DNA from: Rhizobium terrae
Lineage (GTDB): Bacteria; Pseudomonadota; Alphaproteobacteria; Rhizobiales; Rhizobiaceae
DNA: 64,000 nucleotides
Reading direction: 5' to 3'
Assembly (NCBI RefSeq): GCF_003425685.1
Contig: NZ_QJKM01000009.1
Span: forward strand, 248,001 to 312,000
The translations under genes and the position numbers were made by a program. The notes below the pieces were generated by a model. That model did no database searches and was not told where the DNA came from. It saw only the letters and a list, made by a program, of their open reading frames with translations. Within the stretch, counting starts at the first letter, position 1. The number at the start of each line of letters is the position of its first letter. Positions 57,814 to 64,000 of the stretch are shown here, piece after piece.

Positions 57814-59196
57814 ATGTCGAGCCAAGTCATCGCCTTCGAGGGGACGACGGACAATTCCTGGTCGTCGCATATGCGTGCGACCTTTGCGCTCGGCGTGCCG
57901 CTCGTCGGTGCGCAGCTGGCGCAGATGGCGATCCATACGACCGACGTGATCCTCGTCGGCTGGCTCGGTACGACCGAGCTTGCGTCCGTCGTGCTCGCGA
58001 CGCAGATGTTCTTCCTCGTGTTCATCTTCGGCACCGGCTTCACCAGTGCCGTCGTGCCGCTCGTGGCGCAGGCGCTCGGCCGCAGCGATGCCGTCGGCGT
58101 CCGCCGTTCGGTGCGCATGGGGCTCTGGATCGTGCTTGCCTACGGGGTGGCGACCGCGCCGCTTCTGTGGCTCGCCGAGCCGATCCTGCTGAGGCTCGGC
58201 CAGGCGCCGGATGTCGCGGCGAATGCGGCAAGCTACCTGCATATCGCACAATGGGGGGTCTTCCCCGCGCTCGGGCTGATGGCGCTTCGAAGCTTCGTCA
58301 CCGGGCTCGAGAATGGCGGCATTGTGCTCTACGTGACGATCGGCATGTTCATCATGAACGCGATCGTCGCCTATGTGTTGATCTTCGGGCATTTCGGCGC
58401 ACCGGCGCTCGGGCTTCACGGCGCGGCGATCGCTTCCGTTGTCGCAAACGTGACCGGTTTCCTGATCGCGCTCGCCTATGTGGAAAGCCAGCCGAAGATG
58501 CGCGCCTACGAGGTCTTCGTGCGCTTCTGGCGTCCGGACTGGAGCATGCTGCGCGAGATTTTTCTGCTCGGCCTGCCGATCAGTTTCACCATCCTGGCTG
58601 AAACGAGCCTGTTTTCCGCTGCCTCGCTATTGATGGGAATGATCGGCAAACTGCAGCTCGCCGCCCACGGGATCGCGCTGCAGCTCGCTTCCATCGCCTT
58701 CATGATCCCGCTCGGCCTGGCGCAGGTGGCGACCGTGCGGGTCGGTCTTGCGAACGGTCGTGACGATCTTCTCGGCGTCAAGCGGGCAGCGGTCGCGGTG
58801 CTGGTGATCAGCGTCTTCTTCACGGCGGTCGGCAGCATACTCTATGCCGCGGTTCCGCGGGCGCTAGGCGGGCTGTTCCTGGACGTCCGTCAGGGCGAGG
58901 CGGAGACCGTGCTTACGCTTGCCGTGCCCCTGATCATGATCGCCGGTGCTTTCCAGCTCGTCGATGGGCTGCAGGCGGTCGGCGCGGGCCTGCTGCGCGG
59001 ATTGAAGGATACCAAGGTGCCGATGATCCTGGCGCTGATCGCCTACTGGCCGATCGGTTTCGCCTGTGCCTGGATCTTCGCGTTTCCGCTGGGTTTCCAC
59101 GGGCCGGGCGTCTGGTTCGGTTTCGTTACCGGTCTTGCCGCGGCGGCCGCACTTTTGTGCGGCCGGTTCTGGCTGCTCGTCGGCCGCCGGACGTGA
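57814..59196 (+). CDS. MATE-family efflux transporter (NorM-like)
   Basis: 460 aa from the ATG at 57814, with GGGAGG upstream. Twelve predicted helices in two bundles; MATE motifs include GVPLVGAQLAQMAIHTTDVI (about 25-44) and GLPISFTILAETSLFSAASL in the second half. Na+- or H+-driven export of cationic drugs is the family role. The upstream region (57692-57813) holds a TTTCGAAAATCGATCCCGG-type dyad common in rhizobial intergenic DNA. Confidence 0.93.
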   Translation: MSSQVIAFEGTTDNSWSSHMRATFALGVPLVGAQLAQMAIHTTDVILVGWLGTTELASVVLATQMFFLVFIFGTGFTSAVVPLVAQALGRSDAVGVRRSVRMGLWIVLAYGVATAPLLWLAEPILLRLGQAPDVAANAASYLHIAQWGVFPALGLMALRSFVTGLENGGIVLYVTIGMFIMNAIVAYVLIFGHFGAPALGLHGAAIASVVANVTGFLIALAYVESQPKMRAYEVFVRFWRPDWSMLREIFLLGLPISFTILAETSLFSAASLLMGMIGKLQLAAHGIALQLASIAFMIPLGLAQVATVRVGLANGRDDLLGVKRAAVAVLVISVFFTAVGSILYAAVPRALGGLFLDVRQGEAETVLTLAVPLIMIAGAFQLVDGLQAVGAGLLRGLKDTKVPMILALIAYWPIGFACAWIFAFPLGFHGPGVWFGFVTGLAAAAALLCGRFWLLVGRRT

Positions 59197-59239
59197 TCAA
59201 GCCCCCGGCGGGCCGGTTGCCGGGATACGGATGTGATGA

Positions 59240-59593
59240 TCAGGCCGGCAGAAGCTCGGCTTGCAGTTCGACCGGCGTGAAGAAGCCGACGCTCGCTTCG
59301 ACGCCGAGGCGACGGGTCAGCGTCTGTCTATCGATGCCGGCGGCCTCGTCCGATCGAGCCACCGCGGCGATGATCGGCTGAAGCACGTGTTCGCCTTCGA
59401 ACCGGATGACGGTCATCAGGTTGATCGCGCCGGCGCCGGCCTGCTGCTCCAGAATCATATCGTCGATGACACCCGGCTGCATACGGATCACCTCATGGGT
59501 CCGCTCGATCAACTGCATGAATTCGCGGCGCGCATCCGCCGGAACCGAGAACCTGTTGACGCGGACGACACGTACCTTCTGCATTTCGCTCAT
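59240..59593 (-). CDS. Antibiotic biosynthesis monooxygenase (ABM) domain protein
   Basis: 117 aa. Dimeric alpha+beta-barrel ABM fold: RVVRVNRFSVPADARREFMQ (about 8-27), MQPGVIDDMILEQQ (about 37-50), NLMTVIRFEGEHVLQPI. Relatives oxidise quinone-like aromatics without cofactors or act as quinol/heme-related enzymes. Start at 59593; AGGGG 8 nt upstream is part of a hairpin stem. It is preceded by a MerR/SoxR-type promoter, which suggests induction by redox-cycling compounds. Confidence 0.88.
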   Translation of the reverse strand: MSEMQKVRVVRVNRFSVPADARREFMQLIERTHEVIRMQPGVIDDMILEQQAGAGAINLMTVIRFEGEHVLQPIIAAVARSDEAAGIDRQTLTRRLGVEASVGFFTPVELQAELLPA

Positions 59594-59596
59594 ATG

Positions 59597-59626
59597 AAAA
59601 ACCCCTGTTCGAGCCAGAACAGGGGT
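59597..59626 (-). terminator. Hairpin between carA and the ABM gene
   Basis: ACCCCTGTTC (59601-59610) pairs perfectly with GAACAGGGGT (59617-59626); on the minus strand TTTTT follows. Most likely the carA terminator. Its 3' arm contains the AGGGG that would serve as the ABM ribosome-binding site. Confidence 0.75.
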
Positions 59627-59627
59627 C

Positions 59628-59658
59628 TTTATCGGACCTCAACTTTAGTTGAGGTCAA
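59628..59658 (-). promoter_or_regulatory. MerR/SoxR-type promoter-operator of the ABM gene
   Basis: Minus strand: TTGACC (59658-59653), a 19-nt spacer, GATAAA (59633-59628). The spacer is filled by the inverted repeat GACCTCAACT/AGTTGAGGTC (59635-59656). An over-long 19-bp spacer with a central palindrome is the hallmark of MerR-family activated promoters; CCTCAA-N6-TTGAGG closely resembles SoxR boxes. No merR-like gene is in the window. Confidence 0.72.
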
Positions 59659-59692
59659 GAGGGTGAGGGCGGAAATTTACGCTCTTGCAAGA

Positions 59693-60910
59693 TCAGCGTT
59701 CAGCGAGCGTCGGTTCGCCCTTCTTCTCGCGCACCAGATTGATGAAGCGGCGGAAGAGATAGTGGCTATCCTGTGGGCCCGGCGAGGCTTCCGGGTGGTG
59801 CTGCACGGAAAAGACCGGCTTGCCGGCGACGCGCAGGCCGCAGTTCGTGCCGTCGAAGAGCGAGATGTGAGTCTCTTCAACGCCTTGCGGCAGCGACTTC
59901 GAGTCGATCGCGAAACCGTGGTTCATCGAGACGATCTCCACCTTGCCCGTCGTATGGTCCTTGACCGGGTGGTTGGCGCCGTGATGGCCCTGGTGCATCT
60001 TTTCGGTCCTGGCGCCGAGGGCCAGGCCGAGCATCTGATGGCCGAGGCAGATGCCGAAGGTCGGGATGTCGGTCCTGATGATGTCCCGAATGACCGGCAC
60101 GGCATATTCGCCGGTGGCGGCCGGGTCTCCCGGGCCGTTCGACAGGAAGATGCCGTCCGGCTTCAGGGCCATGATGTCTTCCGACGAAGTGCTCGCCGGT
60201 ACGACGGTGACCTTGCAGTCGAGGCCGGAGAAGAGGCGCAGGATGTTGCGCTTCACGCCGTAGTCGACGCAGACGATGTGGTACCTGGCATCTTCCGGCT
60301 TCAGATCATCGTACCCTTCGTTCCAGACCCAGGGTTTCTGGCTCCACTGCGAGGATTGGCCGGAGGTCGCTTCCTTGGCGAGGTCGAGGCCTTCGAGGCC
60401 GCTCCAGGCTTTCGCTTCCGCCTTCAGGGCCTCGATGTCGAAGACGCCATTCGGATCGTGGGCGATGACGGCATTCGGCGCGCCATTCATGCGGATCCAG
60501 GCGGTCAATGCGCGGGTGTCGATGCCGGAGAGACCGATGACGCCGCGTGCCTTCAGCCAGGCATCCAGATGCTTGGCGGCGCGGTAGTTGGACGGTTCGG
60601 TAATGTCGGCCTTGAAGATCGTGCCGACTGCGCCGCGCCGGGCGGCGGGCGTCAGATCTTCGACGTCTTCGTCATTGGTGCCGATATTGCCGATATGGGG
60701 GAAGGTGAAGGTGACGATTTGGCCGAGATAGGATGGGTCGGTCAGGATTTCCTGATAACCGGTGAGTGCGGTGTTGAAGACGACTTCCGCCGCGACCTTG
60801 CCGGTTGCGCCGATACCGGTTCCTTCGATTACCGTGCCGTCGGCGAGAACGAGCACTGCGGTTGGCTTTTTCGTAGTCCAAGGGGAGGTGGCTGGAGCGG
60901 TCGCGGTCAT
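59693..60910 (-). CDS. carA: Carbamoyl-phosphate synthase small subunit
   Basis: 405 aa from the ATG at 60910. N-terminal CPSase domain and C-terminal class I glutamine amidotransferase with Cys nucleophile in PTFGICLGHQMLGLALG (about 276-292) and the His-Glu pair in QHHPEASPGPQDS (about 362-374). It hydrolyses glutamine to supply ammonia to CarB. Clear promoter upstream; leader about 120 nt. Confidence 0.97.
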   Translation of the reverse strand: MTATAPATSPWTTKKPTAVLVLADGTVIEGTGIGATGKVAAEVVFNTALTGYQEILTDPSYLGQIVTFTFPHIGNIGTNDEDVEDLTPAARRGAVGTIFKADITEPSNYRAAKHLDAWLKARGVIGLSGIDTRALTAWIRMNGAPNAVIAHDPNGVFDIEALKAEAKAWSGLEGLDLAKEATSGQSSQWSQKPWVWNEGYDDLKPEDARYHIVCVDYGVKRNILRLFSGLDCKVTVVPASTSSEDIMALKPDGIFLSNGPGDPAATGEYAVPVIRDIIRTDIPTFGICLGHQMLGLALGARTEKMHQGHHGANHPVKDHTTGKVEIVSMNHGFAIDSKSLPQGVEETHISLFDGTNCGLRVAGKPVFSVQHHPEASPGPQDSHYLFRRFINLVREKKGEPTLAER

Positions 60911-61039
60911 GTCTATCCTTCTGCCTTGCCTTCCCGTCCCTTGAAGGGACAGGTTGCGAGGGCCATCTATGGTCGCAGAAACGGGCGCGCAGGACATACC
61001 GGCGCAAGCCCAGAAATCTAAATCTCGTGCAGGTGCCGG

Positions 61040-61068
61040 AAAATAGACAAAGCAGGCGAGGCGGTCAA
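61040..61068 (-). promoter_or_regulatory. carA promoter
   Basis: Minus strand TTGACC (61068-61063), a 17-nt spacer, TATTTT (61045-61040). Transcription would begin near 61033, leaving a leader of about 120 nt with a small GTCCCTT/AAGGGAC hairpin. The rest of the 322-nt carA-YqeY gap carries a plus-strand TATAAT (61097-61102) that may serve the YqeY gene. Confidence 0.6.
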
Positions 61069-61232
61069 TCTCGCAAGCTCAAGAATCCATGGGGATTATA
61101 ATTCATGGGATTCGGGAGCTGGGGATTTGATTTGATCGCAGCCCACCCCTCGTCTATGACTGCGGCGTGAATGACAAGGAAAAGCCACAATTCCTGCCGT
61201 TTGCGCGGGCTTTTCCCAAGGAGAAAAACAAG

Positions 61233-61685
61233 ATGATGCGCGACAAGCTTTCCGAAGCGCTGAAGGAATCCATGAAGGCCAAGGACAATCGCCGGCTTTC
61301 GACCGTTCGGTTGATCCAGACCGCGATCAAGGACCGCGATATTGCCAATCGCGGTGCCGGCAAGGATCCCGTGAGCGATGACGATATCCTGCAGATCCTG
61401 CAGAAGATGGTGAAGCAGCGCGAGGAATCGGCGAAGATCTACGAAGACGCCGGACGGATGGAACTCGCCACCCAGGAACGCGAGGAAATCGTCGTCATCA
61501 AGGGTTTCATGCCCGAGCAGCTTTCCGACGAGAAGGTCCAGGAACTCATCCGCGCGGCAATCGCCGAGTCCGGCGCGCAAGGATTACGCGACATGGGCAA
61601 GGTCATGGCGGTGCTGAAGGAAAAATATCCAGGCCAGATGGATTTCGCCAAAGCTTCTGCGACGGTCAAGGACCTGCTGAAGTAA
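61233..61685 (+). CDS. GatB/YqeY domain-containing protein
   Basis: 150 aa from the ATG at 61233 with AAGGAG upstream; a longer GTG-initiated frame is less likely. YqeY fold: LSEALKESMKAKDNRRLSTV, then RLIQTAIKDRDIA and EIVVIKGFMPEQLSDEKVQE. Similar to the C-terminal tRNA-binding domain of GatB. yqeY upstream of dnaG is a widespread arrangement. Confidence 0.93.
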   Translation: MMRDKLSEALKESMKAKDNRRLSTVRLIQTAIKDRDIANRGAGKDPVSDDDILQILQKMVKQREESAKIYEDAGRMELATQEREEIVVIKGFMPEQLSDEKVQELIRAAIAESGAQGLRDMGKVMAVLKEKYPGQMDFAKASATVKDLLK

Positions 61686-61711
61686 ATTTCACAGAGCCGA
61701 AACACACAAGA

Positions 61712-61744
61712 GGCGGGAAACCAGGACCGGTTTCCCGCCTTTTT
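61712..61744 (+). terminator. Rho-independent terminator after the YqeY gene
   Basis: GGCGGGAAACC (61712-61722) pairs with GGTTTCCCGCC (61729-61739), followed by five T. The rest of 61745-62001 shows no gene. Confidence 0.92.
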
Positions 61745-62001
61745 GCTCTCCTCCCGCCGACCGACTGCGGAAGCGCGGTCGGCAGGAAAGTGGAAGGCCG
61801 CGAAACACGAGCGGCTCCATTCGAAGAGCCAGGGAAAGCCCTGCATCCGCCGGTGGGGCTCAGGTTTTCCGGAAAACCGGGCGTCTGCGGATGTTCGTAG
61901 ACGTTATGGTTCGTAAAACCGCTCTGCAAATTACAAAAAGATAATTTTTTGCAGACGTCAGCCGCCGCAAAATCGCCTGGTCCCGGCGCAGTGACGGCCG
62001 G

Positions 62002-62379
62002 TCAGGGTTGAGACGGATAGATGGCGATGATCCATTCGCCCAGATACGCCCCGAGAAAGATGGCGAGCACCGCCCCGCCGATAAAGCCGGCAAACCAGAC
62101 CAGCGCGGCGAGCGGCTTTCGCGACTGGAAGAAATAGATCAGCAATCCCAAAGGCGCGAAGAAAATCGTCATGGTTCTCGTGAGCGTGACCGCCTTGCCG
62201 TCGCGCAACTTTGCGTCCTCGATTTCCCACCAGACGCAGAGGACGACCGTGGCAACGAGTTGAGTGATGTCGTTGAGCGTGTATCCGGCATCCTCCCCGC
62301 TCCAGGTGAACACGTCGATGATCGAACCGATGGCAAGCGATATGAGCAGCGCGAGATAGATGAAATCCCGTTTCGTCAT
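62002..62379 (-). CDS. Small integral membrane protein, unknown function
   Basis: 125 aa. Four predicted helices: YLALLISLAIGSIIDVFTW, ITQLVATVVLCVWWEIEDA, MTIFFAPLGLLIYFF and ALVWFAGFIGGAVLAIFLGA. A cytoplasmic charged loop (EIEDAKLRDGKAV) separates helices 2 and 3. No family recognised. Divergent from dnaG. Confidence 0.75.
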   Translation of the reverse strand: MTKRDFIYLALLISLAIGSIIDVFTWSGEDAGYTLNDITQLVATVVLCVWWEIEDAKLRDGKAVTLTRTMTIFFAPLGLLIYFFQSRKPLAALVWFAGFIGGAVLAIFLGAYLGEWIIAIYPSQP

Positions 62380-62563
62380 GGAAAATATCTGCCTTTAAAA
62401 AATCGAATGCGCTGATGAGACTATGCGGGCAGGCGGGAATTTCAAGCGGTGGTGGACGGTCGCCGAGCATGCGGCCGCAGCCTGTGAATTGCGGGCAAGA
62501 CTTTGCCGGCCGGTGGTTTTCCTGCGATGCTGCGCTTATATGGAAGCTTGCCGAGAGGGTGAG

Positions 62564-64000
62564 ATGCGCTTTTCCAACAGTTTCCTCGACGAGATTCGCG
62601 ACCGTGTGCCGATATCGGCCGTCGTCGGCCGCCGGGTGACGTGGGACCGGAAGAAGACCAACGTCTCGCGCGGCGACTATTGGGCCTGCTGCCCGTTCCA
62701 TGGTGAAAAGAGCCCGAGCTTCCATTGCGAGGATCGCAAGGGCCGCTACCATTGCTTCGGCTGCGGCGTTTCCGGCGATCATTTCCGCTTCCTGACCGAT
62801 CTCGAAGGGCAGAGCTTTCCCGAGGCGGTGCAGACGGTCGCCGACATGGCCGGCATCGCCATGCCGCAGATGGACGCGCAGGCCGAGAAGCGCGAGAAGG
62901 AGCGCACGACGCTCCTCGATGTCATGGAACTGGCAACGCGTTTCTTCCAGGACCAGTTGCAGAGCGCAGGCGGCGCCAAGGCACGTGCCTATCTGCGCGA
63001 CCGTGGGCTGACGGGCCGGACGATCGAGACCTTTCGTCTCGGCTATGCGCCGGAAAGCCGCAATGCGCTGAAGGAGTATCTGGCCGGCAAGGGGGTGCCG
63101 AAGGAACAGATCGAGGCTTGCGGCCTGGTGCGGCACGGCGAGGGGATCGCCGTCTCCTACGACTATTTCCGCGACCGCATCATGTTTCCGATTCTGTCGT
63201 CGCGGGAAAAGGTGATTGCCTTCGGTGGCCGGGCCATGGCGCCGGATGCGCTTGCCAAATACATGAACTCGCCCGACACCGAACTCTTCCACAAGGGACA
63301 GGTCCTCTACAATTTCGCCCGCGCCCGGCGCGCATCGCAAGGCGGACCGGGGAAAAGCGAAGGCGGCAACATCATTGCCGTCGAAGGCTACATGGATGTG
63401 ATCGCGTTGCATCAGGCGGGCGTCGAGAACGCCGTGGCGCCGCTCGGCACAGCGCTGACGGAAAACCAGCTCGATCTCCTCTGGAAGATATCGGCTGTTC
63501 CGATGCTGTGTTTCGACGGGGATGGTGCGGGCCTACGCGCCGCAAGCCGCGCCGCCGACCTCGCGCTGCCGTTCCTCAAACCCGGCCGGTCGGTGCGGTT
63601 CGCGCTGCTTCCCGACGGCAAGGACCCGGACGATCTCGTCAAGCACGAAGGCCGTGCCCCCTTCGACAAGGTGCTCGGCGAAGCCCGGCCGCTCGTCGAC
63701 ATGATCTGGCAGCGCGAGGCGGCGTCGGGAACCTTCGACACGCCGGAAAAACGCGCCGAGCTGGAAGCGCGGCTGAAGCAGATCATCGCCGTGATCGCCG
63801 ACGAGAGCGTGCGACGGCACTATCAGCAGGAAATCCGCGACCGGTTGAACAGCTTCTTTTCACCATCCTCGCGTGGCGGCGGCGACCGGCGCCAGAGTTT
63901 TCAGCGCAGTGGAGGCCGGCCGGGGCAGGGCGGCATTCCGCAGGGGCCACGGGCTGCCGGACGCGCCGCGGGCGTTTCCGACCGGCTGACGCGGTCCGGC
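62564..64000 (+). CDS. dnaG: DNA primase (3' end beyond the window)
   Basis: 479 codons are present; the gene runs off the window. CHC2 zinc finger: CPFHGEKSPSFHCEDRKG (about 45-62) and CFGCGVSGDHF (about 65-75). RNA-polymerase-like TOPRIM core: AVEGYMDVIALHQAG (about 272-286) and CFDGDGAGLRAASRAA (about 316-331). The last visible segment is a Gly/Arg/Gln-rich linker (about 430-479) before the missing helicase-binding domain. It primes lagging-strand replication. Start ATG 62564 follows GAGAGGGTGAG. Confidence 0.95.
   Translation, partial: MRFSNSFLDEIRDRVPISAVVGRRVTWDRKKTNVSRGDYWACCPFHGEKSPSFHCEDRKGRYHCFGCGVSGDHFRFLTDLEGQSFPEAVQTVADMAGIAMPQMDAQAEKREKERTTLLDVMELATRFFQDQLQSAGGAKARAYLRDRGLTGRTIETFRLGYAPESRNALKEYLAGKGVPKEQIEACGLVRHGEGIAVSYDYFRDRIMFPILSSREKVIAFGGRAMAPDALAKYMNSPDTELFHKGQVLYNFARARRASQGGPGKSEGGNIIAVEGYMDVIALHQAGVENAVAPLGTALTENQLDLLWKISAVPMLCFDGDGAGLRAASRAADLALPFLKPGRSVRFALLPDGKDPDDLVKHEGRAPFDKVLGEARPLVDMIWQREAASGTFDTPEKRAELEARLKQIIAVIADESVRRHYQQEIRDRLNSFFSPSSRGGGDRRQSFQRSGGRPGQGGIPQGPRAAGRAAGVSDRLTRSG

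Overview
This window is a chromosomal segment of a Rhizobiaceae alphaproteobacterium (Rhizobium/Sinorhizobium/Agrobacterium-like). It is GC-rich and densely coded. The gene neighbourhoods point to the family: lgt-midA-pgeF-M24-lipoprotein-prs, ybjN-proC-csaA, petP-petR-histidine kinase, and carB-greA-lpsB / lpsD-lpsE-lrp / trxB-lsrB-abcR-arsR. I cannot name the genus from sequence alone. There are no rRNA or tRNA genes, insertion sequences, prophage genes or CRISPR arrays; this looks like core genome with a few accessory insertions.

Layout. 1-8.1 kb: a periplasmic solute-binding protein, two membrane-bound GGDEF/EAL proteins, ribosomal protein L25 and a secreted protein of unknown function. 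8.1-15.4 kb (minus strand): a zinc-ribbon protein, a Kazal-type lipoprotein, prs, a lipoprotein, an M24-fold protein without metal ligands, pgeF, a MidA-type methyltransferase and lgt. 15.5-18.4 kb (plus strand): a UbiK-like protein, a roughly 480-nt structured non-coding segment, then ybjN-proC-csaA. 18.4-21.7 kb: a DUF1349 protein and the petP-petR-kinase operon. 22-31 kb: mixed metabolism, with a metallo-beta-lactamase-fold hydrolase, cspA, an EAL protein, aatA, a sugar dehydrogenase, a MetE-like protein and a cation/H+ antiporter. 31-35.4 kb: a LysR/NAD-epimerase divergent pair, a VOC protein and an arsR-ene-reductase operon. 35.5-42.9 kb: tandem AbcR small RNAs, lsrB-trxB, a methyltransferase, an Lrp regulator, LPS-core glycosyltransferases and greA. 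43.3-48.1 kb: a DUF2235 hydrolase and carB. 48.2-59.6 kb: accessory and transport genes (LytTR regulator, fosmidomycin-type MFS, zinc metallopeptidase, ArsR-SRPBCC pair, aldo/keto reductase-LysR pair, MFS and MATE exporters, an ABM monooxygenase). 59.7-64 kb: carA, a GatB/YqeY protein, a small membrane protein and the 5' three-quarters of dnaG, cut by the window end.

The most interesting signals are non-coding. (1) A large structured RNA candidate at about 16034-16510 has a perfect TATAAT box upstream. All five G-U wobbles I found in its helices fall in the orientation expected for a plus-strand transcript. (2) Tandem AbcR-type sRNAs sit next to lsrB/vtlR, the regulator reported to control them in relatives. 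(3) A MerR/SoxR-type promoter (19-bp spacer filled by a palindrome) lies between carA and an ABM monooxygenase gene. (4) Two copies of an intergenic repeat have compensatory changes in their hairpin. (5) The greA leader holds a terminator-like hairpin. (6) Two arsR genes have palindromic operators at or next to their starts, one apparently leaderless.
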